Counted from the stretch's first letter, positions 55,001 to 63,876 are shown. The stretch: 64,000 bases of DNA from Acidobacteriota bacterium (GCA_016196035.1 JACPYM010000035.1:1-64000); one strand, 5' to 3'. A program made the numbers and translations. Notes: a model not told the origin generated them from the sequence alone.

Positions 55001-57675
55001 CCGTGGCGGGCGGCAGCGGTAACATCAATGTCCAAGTCGCCAGCAACACCGTTTGGACGGCGCAAAGCAACGTCGGTTGGATTACGGCGCTCACGACGGG
55101 CGGTACCGGCAGCGGCTCGGCGGCCTATCGCGTGGACGCCAATCTGACCGGCGCGCCGCGCACGGGCACCATGTTTATCGCGGAAAACGTCTTCACGGTG
55201 AATCAAGCGGCTTGCACGGCGCTGGCGTTGACGCCCACCAGCCTGAACAACGGCGCGCTGGGCACGACATTCAACCAGTCGCTGAGTGCCAGCGGCGGCA
55301 CGGCTCCTTACGACTACTCCATTCTCAACGGCGCTTTGCCCAACGGCGTCAGCTTTACGGCGGGCGGCGTGCTGTCAGGCACTCCCACGCAAACCGGCGC
55401 GTTCAATTTCACCGTCAAGGCGCAAGACGCGGTCGGTTGCACGGGCACGCAGGCCTATACGTTGACGATCAATTGCCCGGCCCTCAGCGTGAATCCCGCG
55501 ACACTTGGAGCCGCCACAGCAGGCGCTGCCTTCAATCAAACGTTCACGCAAACCGGCGGCACGGGGGCAATTGCCTGGAGCTTCACGGGCACGCTGCCTG
55601 CGGGGTTGACGCTGAATGCCGCGACCGGTGAATTGGCTGGGACGCCCAGCGTGACAGGCAATTTCAGTTTCACCATCACTGCCACCGATGCCAACAACTG
55701 CACGGGCAGCCGCGCCCTTTCGCTGACGGTCAACTGTCCGACCATCACGCTGACGCCCGGCAATCTAACCAACGGCGGTGTCGGCCTGCCCTATAACCAA
55801 ACGATTTCAGCCAGTCCGGCGGGCGCGTATAGCTACACTGTGACGGCGGGGAACTTGCCTGCGGGGCTGACGCTCAACAGTTCGACAGGCGTGCTCAGCG
55901 GTACGCCCAGCACGGCGGGCGCGGCGAATTTCACGATCACGGCCACCGGCTTTGGCGCCTGTGTGGGAAGTCAGGCGTATGCACTGACCACCAATTGCCC
56001 GGCCATCACCGTGAATCCGGCGACGCTGGGAGCGGGCACGGCGGGTACCGCATTCAGCCAGACGTTTACGCAAACCGGCGGCAGCGGCACGATTATTTGG
56101 AGTTCCACCGGCGCGCTGCCTGCGGGCCTGACGCTGAACGCCGTGACCGGTGAACTGGCCGGAACGCCCACCGTGGCGGGCAATTTCAGTTTCAACATCA
56201 TCGCCACGGACGCCAACAACTGCACGGGCAGCCGTTCACTTTCACTGACGATCAACTGTCCGGCCATCACGCTGACGCCCGCCACGCTGTCCTCCGGCTC
56301 CGAAGGCGCGCCTTACAGCCAGGCCCTGACGCAAACCGGAGCGACGGGCACGGTGACGTGGAGCGTCAGCGCGGGCACGTTGCCCAACGGGCTTTCGCTC
56401 AACGCGGGGAGCGGGTTGCTCTCCGGTTCAACTTTGGCGGCGGGCACGTTTAACTTCACGGTGCGCGCCACAGGCGGCAATGGTTGTTTCGGCGAGCGGG
56501 CCTATGCGTTGGTGGTGGCGAATTGTCCGGCGCTCACACTCACGCCCGGTTCGTTGCCGAATGTTCGTTTGGGCAATGCCTACAGCCAGACGCTGACGGC
56601 CAGCGGCGGTCAAACGCCCTATGCCTTCAGCGTGACGACAGGCATCTTGCCGACGGGCGTCACACTTGCCACAAATGGATTGCTGGCCGGGACGCCCACG
56701 CAAAGCGGGACATTCGCATTTACGGTGACGGTGCGCGATGCCAATCATTGCAGCGGCACGCTGAGCTACACGCTGATGGTCGAACGTGGGTTGGTACAAG
56801 CCGATTTCGATGGAGATGGGCGCACCGATCTGAGTGTTTGGCGGCCTGGCAACGGGGCCTGGTATTCCCTCAACAGTTCCAATGACGCCGCGCGGGTACA
56901 GAGTTGGGGCGCGGGCTATGCGCCGTACAACGACGTCATCGTGCCGGGCGATTACGATGGCGACGGCAAAACCGATTACGCCGTTTGGCGCGGGCAGACT
57001 TCGGTTTGGTACATACGGCCCAGCGCCACGCCGGAGGCGCCTATCCTACGCGAATTCGGGGCGGCTTATGCGCCCTACTTCGATGTGCCGGTGCCGGGCG
57101 ATTATGATGGCGATGGCAAGACCGACATCGCGGTTTGGCGGCCCACCACGGGGACTTGGTTTGTGTGGAAGAGTTCCGATGGCGGCTATCTGATCACGGC
57201 TTGGGGCACACAGGGCGACATCCCGGTGCCCGGCGATTACGATGGCGATGGCAAGACCGACATCGCGCAGTGGCGGCCCAGCGACGGCGTCTGGTACATC
57301 AAAAACAGCAGCGGCGGAACGCAAATCATTGAATGGGGCGCGGGGGTTGCGCCGTACTTTGATGTGCCCGTGCCCGCCGATTATGACGGCGACGGCAAGA
57401 CCGATTGCGCCGTTTGGCGGAAACAGAGCGGCACCTGGTATATCCGCCAGAGCGCGGATGCGAAACCCCTGGTGCAAGCCTTTGGCGCACCCTACGCGCC
57501 ATATAACGACCTCGCCGCGCCGGGCGATTACGACGGTGACGGGAAAGCCGATATTGCCGTGTGGCGGTCATCCGACGGCAATTGGTATGTGCTGCGCAGC
57601 TCGACCGGCACGGCTTTGGTGAAAGCCTTTGGCCAACTGGGCGACATGCCGGTGCCAGCCAGCGGGGCGCGCTAA
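52036..57675 (+). CDS. Giant multidomain exported protein (CSLREA, He_PIG, BACON, VCBS)
   Basis: An 1879-residue exported protein. A signal peptide (RAFLVTLLCAALMLMVWSLQ) is followed by a CSLREA motif (EDGHCSLREAIEAAN, about 50-64) and a right-handed beta-helix region with repeated N-G/GN-T turns (about 90-330). Ig-like domains, one He_PIG domain, two BACON domains and a jelly-roll-like domain come next. Then come six consecutive He_PIG repeats (about 1055-1590), each ending in a conserved NCP, and six calcium-binding DxDGDGxxD VCBS repeats (about 1590-1879). It has a predicted calcium-stabilised surface or adhesive role. AAAAGGT precedes the ATG. Confidence 0.85.
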   Translation: MQNALPRAFLVTLLCAALMLMVWSLQPVPWRVAKSAAAFNVITVTTANDVYGEDGHCSLREAIEAANTNTVVWECAAGVSGLDTIQFNLGTGTPVINVSMSALPNITEPLLIDGATGGATRVELNGLGAGADASGLVVDGGGTTIKSLVINRFTAFGIYVRSSGNVVRDCYIGVNAAGTTALGNMYDGIVLEGADGNTLGGTVAGQGNMIAGNGNNGVILTGSSNNLIQGNFIGTNAAGAALGNGQDGVHLDSIDAPSTGNTLGGTATGAGNTITFNTGNGVLLQDNATLNNRLASNLIFSNSLLGIDLKSDAKFSGQTTANDAGDPDTGPNNVQNFPVLASVSATGTISGTLDSTAGNSAYPVRLEFFANAACAASGNGEGEVYLGSTTLAAPGSFTFNATLVAGKNFITATATDNNGNTSEFSACRMVTLNNAPTITASSPLARQQASPGFNSQIATVSDVEQAAGTLTVLANDETLFTLNGVTISNLAVNASGQVTADLVASCTATDATFTLKVIDSLGASNTAALTINVTDNGLPVLNYAAQTVAAGAALTVSPAAGPNDNGAVSTIALLSQGTYTGTISVNNGTGVVSFSNAKPGGTHTITLRVTDNCGASTDASFSLEVTCPTIYLGPADLPSGTTTAAYSETLTANGGVGPYTFSTGRDPLPPGLSLSSSGLLSGTPSSAGVFNFVAVATDANGCVGNRAYTLLVNCVTFTPTSHDFDEVGGTGTINLSAPGGCTWTAVSNAAWITVTGGASGAGNGTVSYTVAANAGNAPRTGTITIGNNLFAVEQDAPGVELEEDLGNGLPPGWTVVDEGVGGGNAATWTTANPCSQSFPSLINGPFLSVDVSCSGPGSVQDEFLLLPLLNLSGAGRVVLQFSTQFKLDLGPTHTGDVDVSLNGGASWVNVLRLQTADATPVTKSVDLTSAIAASPANVLLRFHYYGQLPARPGAGKGGNRPTGGTDVIWPIDNVVLHSYAIDPASVNVAVAGGSGNINVQVASNTVWTAQSNVGWITALTTGGTGSGSAAYRVDANLTGAPRTGTMFIAENVFTVNQAACTALALTPTSLNNGALGTTFNQSLSASGGTAPYDYSILNGALPNGVSFTAGGVLSGTPTQTGAFNFTVKAQDAVGCTGTQAYTLTINCPALSVNPATLGAATAGAAFNQTFTQTGGTGAIAWSFTGTLPAGLTLNAATGELAGTPSVTGNFSFTITATDANNCTGSRALSLTVNCPTITLTPGNLTNGGVGLPYNQTISASPAGAYSYTVTAGNLPAGLTLNSSTGVLSGTPSTAGAANFTITATGFGACVGSQAYALTTNCPAITVNPATLGAGTAGTAFSQTFTQTGGSGTIIWSSTGALPAGLTLNAVTGELAGTPTVAGNFSFNIIATDANNCTGSRSLSLTINCPAITLTPATLSSGSEGAPYSQALTQTGATGTVTWSVSAGTLPNGLSLNAGSGLLSGSTLAAGTFNFTVRATGGNGCFGERAYALVVANCPALTLTPGSLPNVRLGNAYSQTLTASGGQTPYAFSVTTGILPTGVTLATNGLLAGTPTQSGTFAFTVTVRDANHCSGTLSYTLMVERGLVQADFDGDGRTDLSVWRPGNGAWYSLNSSNDAARVQSWGAGYAPYNDVIVPGDYDGDGKTDYAVWRGQTSVWYIRPSATPEAPILREFGAAYAPYFDVPVPGDYDGDGKTDIAVWRPTTGTWFVWKSSDGGYLITAWGTQGDIPVPGDYDGDGKTDIAQWRPSDGVWYIKNSSGGTQIIEWGAGVAPYFDVPVPADYDGDGKTDCAVWRKQSGTWYIRQSADAKPLVQAFGAPYAPYNDLAAPGDYDGDGKADIAVWRSSDGNWYVLRSSTGTALVKAFGQLGDMPVPASGAR

Positions 57676-57702
57676 ACGAGAATTGCAGATTGCGGATTGG
57701 CG

Positions 57703-57844
57703 TAGCGGGACGGTACCGCGCGCGTCAGCAAGCGGAGGGGTGGGGTGCTCGGCCAATGGCATAAGCTTGACGCGCCGCTTGCTGACGCGCGCGGTACCAT
57801 CCCGGCACAAGGCGCTCCCGTAAACACAATTGCAAACCGCTCTA
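57703..57844. repeat. Palindromic element family 1, copy F (left end shortened)
   Basis: TAG is followed directly by CGGGACGGTACC: the outer left arm is deleted. The right terminus CCGCTCTA is intact apart from one base. Arms contain GTCAGCAAGCGG and complement, as in E. The flanks carry a further inverted motif AGATTGCGGATTG/CAATCCGCAATCT. It fills the gap 57676-57986. Confidence 0.8.
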
Positions 57845-57986
57845 GTGAATCCGCAATCCGCAATCTTGCTTCACCTCAGCAAAAGCCTTACCATCGCGGC
57901 GCTTTTCAAACGTTCGTTGCCCGCAGACGCTGTCAATTCGTAGGCAATTCAAATTTCAACCAAGCTCGAAAAGGGGGACTGCGCCG

Positions 57987-59099
57987 ATGCCGTTCGACAA
58001 CGCCTTCACACTCGGAATTGAAGAGGAATTTCAGATCATTGACCCCAACACGCGCGAGTTGCGTTCGCGCGTCAACGAGATGCTCGAAGAGGGTCAGATG
58101 ATCCTGGGCGAACAGGTCAAACCTGAAATGCACCAGTCCATGATCGAAGTCGGCACCGGCATCTGCGCCAACATCAAAGAAGCGCGTGCCGATGTGACTC
58201 GCTTGCGCCGCACCATCGGCGAACTCGCGCAACGCCAGGGTCTGGCGTTTGCCGCCGCCTCGACCCATCCGATTTCGCACTGGCAAGACCAGGAGATCAC
58301 CGAACACGAACGCTATTCGCAAATGATCGAAGAGTTGCAGCAATCGGCGCGCGCGCTGCTCATCTTCGGTATGCACGTCCACGTCGGCATGCAGGATCGC
58401 GAAGCCGCTATCGCCGTGATGAACGCCGCGCGCTATATGCTGCCACACGTTTACGCGCTCTCGACCAGTTCGCCGTTCTGGATCAAGCGCAACACGGGGA
58501 TGAAAAGTTACCGTTACGAAGTTTTCAAACAATTCCCACGCACGGGCATTCCCGAATACTTCAGTTCGGTGGGCGAATTCGACAACTTCGTCAACCTGCT
58601 GATCAAGACGGGCTGCATTGATAACGGCAAAAAGATTTGGTGGGACGTGCGCCCGCATCCGTTTTTCCCGACGCTTGAGTTCCGCATCTGCGACATCCCG
58701 ACCAAGGTGGACGAAACCATCGCCATCGCCGCGCTCATTCAGGCCATCGTCGCCAAGCTTTACAAACTCCATCGGCAAAATTTGAGCTTCCGGCTCTATC
58801 GCCGCGCTTTGATCGAAGAGAACAAATGGCGCGCGGCCCGTTACGGCCTGGACGGCAAGATGATTGATTTCGGTAAGCGTGCAGAAGTGCCCACGCGCGC
58901 GTTGATTAAAGAGTTGCTCGAATTTGTAGATGACGTGGTGGATGACCTGGGCAGCCGCGACGAGATCAATTACATCTACACGATTCTCGACAACGGCACG
59001 AGCGCCGACCGCCAGTTGCGCGTGTACCGCGAATCGGGCGGCGACCTGCAAGCCGTGGTGGATTTGCTGAAGAAAGAAACGCTGGAAGGCGTGATGTAA
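57987..59099 (+). CDS. Carboxylate-amine ligase (YbdK/GCS2 family)
   Basis: A 370-residue protein of the glutamate-cysteine ligase type 2 (YbdK) family. It has [19 protein letters not shown] (about 7-25), a typical N-terminal motif, then [25 protein letters not shown] (His pair) and [19 protein letters not shown]. YbdK-like enzymes couple a carboxylate to an amine with ATP. Elsewhere the gene is often near an ATP-grasp ligase. Here the ATP-grasp gene is 10 kb upstream with a CHAT and a giant protein gene between. AAAAGGGGGA precedes the ATG. Confidence 0.85.
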   Translation: MPFDNAFTLGIEEEFQIIDPNTRELRSRVNEMLEEGQMILGEQVKPEMHQSMIEVGTGICANIKEARADVTRLRRTIGELAQRQGLAFAAASTHPISHWQDQEITEHERYSQMIEELQQSARALLIFGMHVHVGMQDREAAIAVMNAARYMLPHVYALSTSSPFWIKRNTGMKSYRYEVFKQFPRTGIPEYFSSVGEFDNFVNLLIKTGCIDNGKKIWWDVRPHPFFPTLEFRICDIPTKVDETIAIAALIQAIVAKLYKLHRQNLSFRLYRRALIEENKWRAARYGLDGKMIDFGKRAEVPTRALIKELLEFVDDVVDDLGSRDEINYIYTILDNGTSADRQLRVYRESGGDLQAVVDLLKKETLEGVM

Positions 59100-59120
59100 C
59101 GGGCGCACGGCAAAAATAGG

Positions 59121-59190
59121 ATTGCCACGGAGGCACAGAGCCACAGAGAGTTTCAAAAGAATACTCTGTGTCGCTGTGCCTCTGTGGCAA
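59121..59190. repeat. Inverted repeat GCCACGGAGGCACAGAG type
   Basis: Arms 59121-59148 and 59164-59190 pair at about 24 of 27 positions around a 15-base loop. It lies between the carboxylate-amine ligase and STAND genes. Some early frames of the STAND gene begin in it. Confidence 0.7.
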
Positions 59191-59233
59191 AGAGCCAGCG
59201 GCGGCCGCTCCTGTTAGGCCAGAAAATTTACCG

Positions 59234-61654
59234 ATGAAGAAAGGGCTGACCATCAGTTTTACCTTGCTTGCTTTTGGAGCGCTGGCGCTGGTGCTGCTGC
59301 GCTGGCTGTTGCCACTGATGGGCCTGGCGGGCGCGGGCAATGAAATGATTCAACCGCTCGAAGGCTTATTGCCTTGGCTGGTCTGGGTCTTGATTGCGGC
59401 GCTGGCGTTGTTGTTGATCAATCTGCGCTGGGATCGCATTTTTCGCGGGAAAAAAGCGCGCCGGCTGGTGGATGAAGCCGAAGAATGGAGCGACGATTTC
59501 CGCATTGGCAATGACGCGCCGCTGACGCGGGCACAGCCGCCCGCGCCGCCACAACACCCCGTGCCCGCCATCCCGCGCTCAAAAGTCCGGCTCTTTCCCG
59601 AACAACTCGAACCGGTCGAACGCCAGGAAGCCGTGCCTGTGGCCGCCGCTACGCCGCCGCCCGCGACAGAAAAGGCCCGCGAGCTGCCCGGCCCCGCACC
59701 TGCGTTGCCGCCGCCCGCCGCGCCGCTGCCCAAAACCCGCGACCGCGTCACGGTGGCCTTTGCCGAAGAACCTGAATCCCAAGTCGTGGCCTTGCCGAAT
59801 TCCGGCGCGCTGAGGCCGCTCGACCCCCGGCAGGAAGCCGACACGATCACCCCTTCGGACATTGCCAAAGCCGCCACCATGGCCCAAACCGAGAGCCTTT
59901 CCACCACCTACCACCAGCTTCCGCCACGGCCTGAAGCCTTCACCGGGCGCGCCGCCGCGCTGGTCGCGTTGGATAGCGCGCTCATCCGTCACGCGCAACT
60001 GCTGCTGCACGGCCCTGGTGGCATTGGCAAAACCGCGCTGGCCCTGGCGCTGGCACAGCAACTGACACCGCACTATCCCGACGCACAGTTTTATCTCGAC
60101 CTCAGAGGCACCAGCGCGCATCCGCTCACGACCACCGAGGCGCAAACGCAATTGCTGCGCGCGCAACCACACCACCTGCCCGCTGATTTGCCGGCGGCAT
60201 ATCAAGCCGCCTTCGCGGGCAAACGCGCCTTGCTCGTGCTCGATAACGTCGCTGATTTGCAACAACTACAACCGCTGCTGCCGCCCGAAGATTGTCTGGT
60301 CATCGTGACCGCGCGCCAGCCGCTGACCTTGCCCGACGCCTTCGCGCTCAAGCTCGAACCGCTCAGCGCCAACGAGGCCACCGAACTGTTAAGCCGCCTC
60401 GTTCCGCGTTGCGCCGAAGCCGCCGCCGCTCTCGCGGAACCTTGCGGCGGGCTGCCCCTGGCCTTGCGCCTGGTGGCCAGCGCGCTGGCCCAGCATCCTG
60501 AACTCACCGCAGCCAATTTCGCCGCCAAGTTCGCGCAACTCGTGACGCGCTTGCCTGACGCGACGCCCCTCGAAACGGCCCTGACGTTGAGTTACGAAAT
60601 GCTCAGCCACGGCTTGCAAAAGCTCTGGCGCATGTTGGCCGTTTTCCCCGACACCTTTGACGTCACGGGCGCGGCGGCGCTCTGGACGCTACACCCCGAA
60701 CGCGCGCTCAAAGCCTTGCACCGCTTGATGGAATTTGAATTGGTCGAAGGCCAACTCGCCACGGGCCGTTACCGCCTGCACGATCTCAAACACGCCTTCG
60801 CCGCCAAGCTGCTTTCCGAACCCGACCGCCAGGCCGCCCAGCAAAGCCACGCCGAGTATTATCAAAGCGTCCTGCACGAAGCCGACGCCCTTTACGAACA
60901 AGGCGGCGACGCCCTGCAACGCGGCCTCGGCCTAGTCACCCGCGACTGGCACAACATCCAGGCAGGTCAGGCGTGGGCCGCCGCCCACGCTGCCGCCAAT
61001 CAAGCTGCCGCCGAATTGTGCGCCTCCTATCCCGACGCCGGGCGTTATGTATTGGAACTGCGCCAACCGCCACGCGAACGGCTGCGCTGGTGCGAAACCG
61101 CGCTCGCCGCCGCCGCCCGCCTGGGTCGCCACAAAGCCGAAGGCCGCCATCTGTTGGCAATGGGCCAAGCCTGTTTGCGCTTGGGCGAATACGAAAACGC
61201 CCGCCCGCATTTTGACCGCGCCCTGACCATCGCGCAGGAATTCACCGACCACAGCGGCACGGCGCGCGCCCTGAACGGCCTGGGCGCGCTCAGCTACGAA
61301 GCCGGTGAATTTGCCCGCGCGTTCGACCAACACACGCAAGCCCTCGAAGCCGCCCGTCTCGCTAACGACCCGCGTGCCGCCGCTCAAGCGCTCGGCGGTC
61401 AGGGCCTGGCGCACGCGGCAATGGGTATGCCAGATGAAGCGCAAGCCACATTTGAACTAGCACTCGCAATTACCCGCGAAATCGGCGATCTGGCCGGACA
61501 GGGGCAGGCGCACTTCCACTTCGCGCTGGCACATGAAAAGGCTGGTGAACGCGCCCAAGCCGTGGCCCAAGCGCAAACGGCGCTGGCGTTATTGCAGCAA
61601 GTGGAAAGCAATTTGGTTGACGCTGTGCGCGAGCAGCTTGCCCGCTGGCGGTAA
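59234..61654 (+). CDS. Membrane STAND NTPase with TPR repeats
   Basis: An 806-residue protein. Two N-terminal transmembrane helices (about 3-24 and 44-64) are followed by a Pro/Ala-rich linker (100-200) and an NB-ARC/STAND NTPase with GPGGIGKTALALALA (about 262-276, Walker A), LLVLDNVADLQQL (about 333, Walker B) and PCGGLPLALRLVASAL (GLPL motif). Winged-helix-like and TPR helices follow to the end. STAND proteins are signal-triggered oligomerising switches. The ATG at 59234 precedes the first helix. It lies between a ligase and a caspase gene. Confidence 0.8.
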   Translation: MKKGLTISFTLLAFGALALVLLRWLLPLMGLAGAGNEMIQPLEGLLPWLVWVLIAALALLLINLRWDRIFRGKKARRLVDEAEEWSDDFRIGNDAPLTRAQPPAPPQHPVPAIPRSKVRLFPEQLEPVERQEAVPVAAATPPPATEKARELPGPAPALPPPAAPLPKTRDRVTVAFAEEPESQVVALPNSGALRPLDPRQEADTITPSDIAKAATMAQTESLSTTYHQLPPRPEAFTGRAAALVALDSALIRHAQLLLHGPGGIGKTALALALAQQLTPHYPDAQFYLDLRGTSAHPLTTTEAQTQLLRAQPHHLPADLPAAYQAAFAGKRALLVLDNVADLQQLQPLLPPEDCLVIVTARQPLTLPDAFALKLEPLSANEATELLSRLVPRCAEAAAALAEPCGGLPLALRLVASALAQHPELTAANFAAKFAQLVTRLPDATPLETALTLSYEMLSHGLQKLWRMLAVFPDTFDVTGAAALWTLHPERALKALHRLMEFELVEGQLATGRYRLHDLKHAFAAKLLSEPDRQAAQQSHAEYYQSVLHEADALYEQGGDALQRGLGLVTRDWHNIQAGQAWAAAHAAANQAAAELCASYPDAGRYVLELRQPPRERLRWCETALAAAARLGRHKAEGRHLLAMGQACLRLGEYENARPHFDRALTIAQEFTDHSGTARALNGLGALSYEAGEFARAFDQHTQALEAARLANDPRAAAQALGGQGLAHAAMGMPDEAQATFELALAITREIGDLAGQGQAHFHFALAHEKAGERAQAVAQAQTALALLQQVESNLVDAVREQLARWR

Positions 61655-61711
61655 TTAGCTGAAGCGTGTGGAGAATTAGAACCCAAGCCTTCAATCAGTT
61701 GAAGAGGCAGT

Positions 61712-61847
61712 GCCACCTGGGTACGCACCGCTTCCAGCGTGCAGACTTGGCAGCGGACGGGGTTGGCCAGTAGTTCTGATTTGACGCCTGCACGCTGGAA
61801 GCGGTGCGTACCCAGGTGGCCTGCGCCTCCCGATGCAAACCGATCTA
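61712..61847. repeat. Family 1-related element, subtype G
   Basis: Perfect 32-base arms (61712-61743, 61789-61820) with sequence CCACCTGGGTACGCACCGCT, unlike the other family members. Yet the 45-base loop ends TTGACGCC and the right terminus is CCGATCTA with preceding GATGCAAA, as in copy C. It lies in the 296-bp gap 61655-61950. The left outer end is not recognisable. Confidence 0.8.
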
Positions 61848-61950
61848 AGTCTAAAGAACGGATTCGTCAGTCCTCATTCACGAAATGCTATACTCCCGGC
61901 CGTGCGGGCCATTCCGCGCACGTCTCGCAAGCCGATAAAGGAGTCAAAGC

Positions 61951-63876
61951 GTGAAATTCAAATCCCTCATCACGATAATCGTGGCGGCGCTGGCCTTGGC
62001 GTGGCTGGTACCCCGCGCGGCAACTCAACCAGCGGGTCAACCAGCAGGGCAACAAGCAGGCAATGATCGGGGGCAAGGTGTGAAACCGCCCGCCGAGCGG
62101 CGCGTGGCGCTGGTGCTTGGCAATGGCGCGTATGCCGATAACTCGCTCGAAAACCCCGCCAACGACGCGCGTGGCGTGGCGGCGGCTTTGCGCGAACTCG
62201 GTTTCGAGGTCATCACCGACGTGGACAAAGACCTGACCGGGATGCGGCGCTTGATCCGCACCTTTGGTGAACGTTTGCGCGGCAGCAGTGTCGCGTTGTT
62301 CTTTTTCGCGGGGCACGGCGTGCAAGTGAACGGCGTGAATTACCTGATCCCCATCGGCCACCAGATTGAACGCGAGGCCGACGTGCGCCTCGAAGCTGTT
62401 TCTGCCGACGACGTGCTGGCGCAGATGGAAGAGGCTGGCACGGGCGTCAATCTGATGATCCTGGACGCTTGCCGCGACAATCCGTTCCGGTCGTTGCGTC
62501 GTTCGCAGGGGCAGCGCGGGCTGGCCCTGGTGACCGCGCCGTCGGGGACGTTGATCGCCTATGCCACCGCGCCCGGCAATACGGCGGCGGATGGCAAGGG
62601 GCGGCCCAACAGCCCGTATACGACCAATCTGTTGCAACACATCCGCACGCCGGGGCTGAAGATCGAAGACTTTTTCAAACGTGTGCGGCGCGGCGTCGAA
62701 GACCTGACCCAGCGCAAACAGACGCCGTGGGAAGCGTCATCACTGCGCGGCGATTTCTATTTTGCTGCGCCCCTGCCGGAGCCGCCAGTCAATCCGTTGC
62801 CGGTTTATAGCGGCGAGCAGGCGTATTGGCGCGCCATCGAAGACAGCAGCGATGCGCAGGATTTCCGCGATTACCTGAAGCAGCATCCGACTGGCGTTTA
62901 TGCGAGTGCGGCGCGGGTGAAGCTGCGGCGGTTGGAAGCAGTGGCGAACACGAACAGCGCGCCGGTGACCAATCCAAATCCAACTGCCACGCCGCCGCCG
63001 AAACCTACGCCGACACCGGCGCCCGCGCTTGCCGACGCCAAAGTGGGTGGGCCGTCCGTGCGGTTGGTGGCCATGCCATTCACGACGGCGGAGGTGGATG
63101 CGGGCGGCATGGTGCGGAAGTTCGCGGGGCAACCAGCGCAGGGCTTTGTCGAGGAGTTGGGCAATGGTGTGAAGCTGGAAATGGTTGAACTGCTTGGCGG
63201 GACGTTCGACATGGGTTCTCCCAGCACGGAAGCGAATCATAACAGTGATGAAGTGGTGCGGCGCGGCGTGCGCATCAATGCGCTTTATGTTGGGCGCTAT
63301 GAAGTGACGCAGGCGCAATGGAAGGCCGTGATGAGCAGCCTGCCGAAGGTCGGGTTTAGTGGCGATGATTTGCCAGTAGAGAGTGTGTCGTGGGAGGAGG
63401 CTGTCAAATTTTGCAAGAAGCTATCCGCGAAAACCGGGCGCGAGTACCGGCTGCCCACTGAAGCCGAGTGGGAGTATACGGCGCGCGCCGGGGCGCAAAC
63501 GCCGTTTGCGTTTGGTGCAACGATTACACCGGAAATTGTCAACTACAACGGCAACTATCCCTATGGCAACGCGCCGAAGGGTAGTTACCGCGAGAAGACC
63601 GTGCCAGTAGGCAGCATGGGTGTGGCGAATGCGTGGGGTTTGTTCGATATGCATGGCAACGTGTGGGAGTGGTGTCAGGATTGGTATGGCACGTATGACG
63701 CGAAGCAATTCGATAATCCGAAGGGGCCGTCGTCGGGGCAGAGCCGGGTGCTGCGGGGCGGCTCGTGGAACTACAATGCAGACAATTGCCGTTCTGCTTC
63801 CCGCAGCAACAATCGGCCCGCCATCGACCTCAGCGATTTCGGTTTTCGTGTCGTTGTCTCTGCGAGGACTCAGTAA
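61951..63876 (+). CDS. Exported caspase-like protease fused to FGE-sulfatase domain
   Basis: A 641-residue protein with a signal peptide (LITIIVAALALAWLVPRA). The peptidase C14 (caspase) domain at about 50-270 has VALVLGNGAYAD, the catalytic His in FFFAGHGVQVNG (about 118-128) and Cys in MILDACRDNPF (about 169-179). A Pro/Thr-rich linker (330-370) leads to a C-terminal formylglycine-generating-enzyme-like domain (MVELLGGTFDMGS, then RLPTEAEWEYTARAG, then HGNVWEWCQDWYG). FGE-like domains often serve binding roles. The GTG at 61951 has AAAGGAG seven bases upstream. Confidence 0.9.
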   Translation: MKFKSLITIIVAALALAWLVPRAATQPAGQPAGQQAGNDRGQGVKPPAERRVALVLGNGAYADNSLENPANDARGVAAALRELGFEVITDVDKDLTGMRRLIRTFGERLRGSSVALFFFAGHGVQVNGVNYLIPIGHQIEREADVRLEAVSADDVLAQMEEAGTGVNLMILDACRDNPFRSLRRSQGQRGLALVTAPSGTLIAYATAPGNTAADGKGRPNSPYTTNLLQHIRTPGLKIEDFFKRVRRGVEDLTQRKQTPWEASSLRGDFYFAAPLPEPPVNPLPVYSGEQAYWRAIEDSSDAQDFRDYLKQHPTGVYASAARVKLRRLEAVANTNSAPVTNPNPTATPPPKPTPTPAPALADAKVGGPSVRLVAMPFTTAEVDAGGMVRKFAGQPAQGFVEELGNGVKLEMVELLGGTFDMGSPSTEANHNSDEVVRRGVRINALYVGRYEVTQAQWKAVMSSLPKVGFSGDDLPVESVSWEEAVKFCKKLSAKTGREYRLPTEAEWEYTARAGAQTPFAFGATITPEIVNYNGNYPYGNAPKGSYREKTVPVGSMGVANAWGLFDMHGNVWEWCQDWYGTYDAKQFDNPKGPSSGQSRVLRGGSWNYNADNCRSASRSNNRPAIDLSDFGFRVVVSARTQ

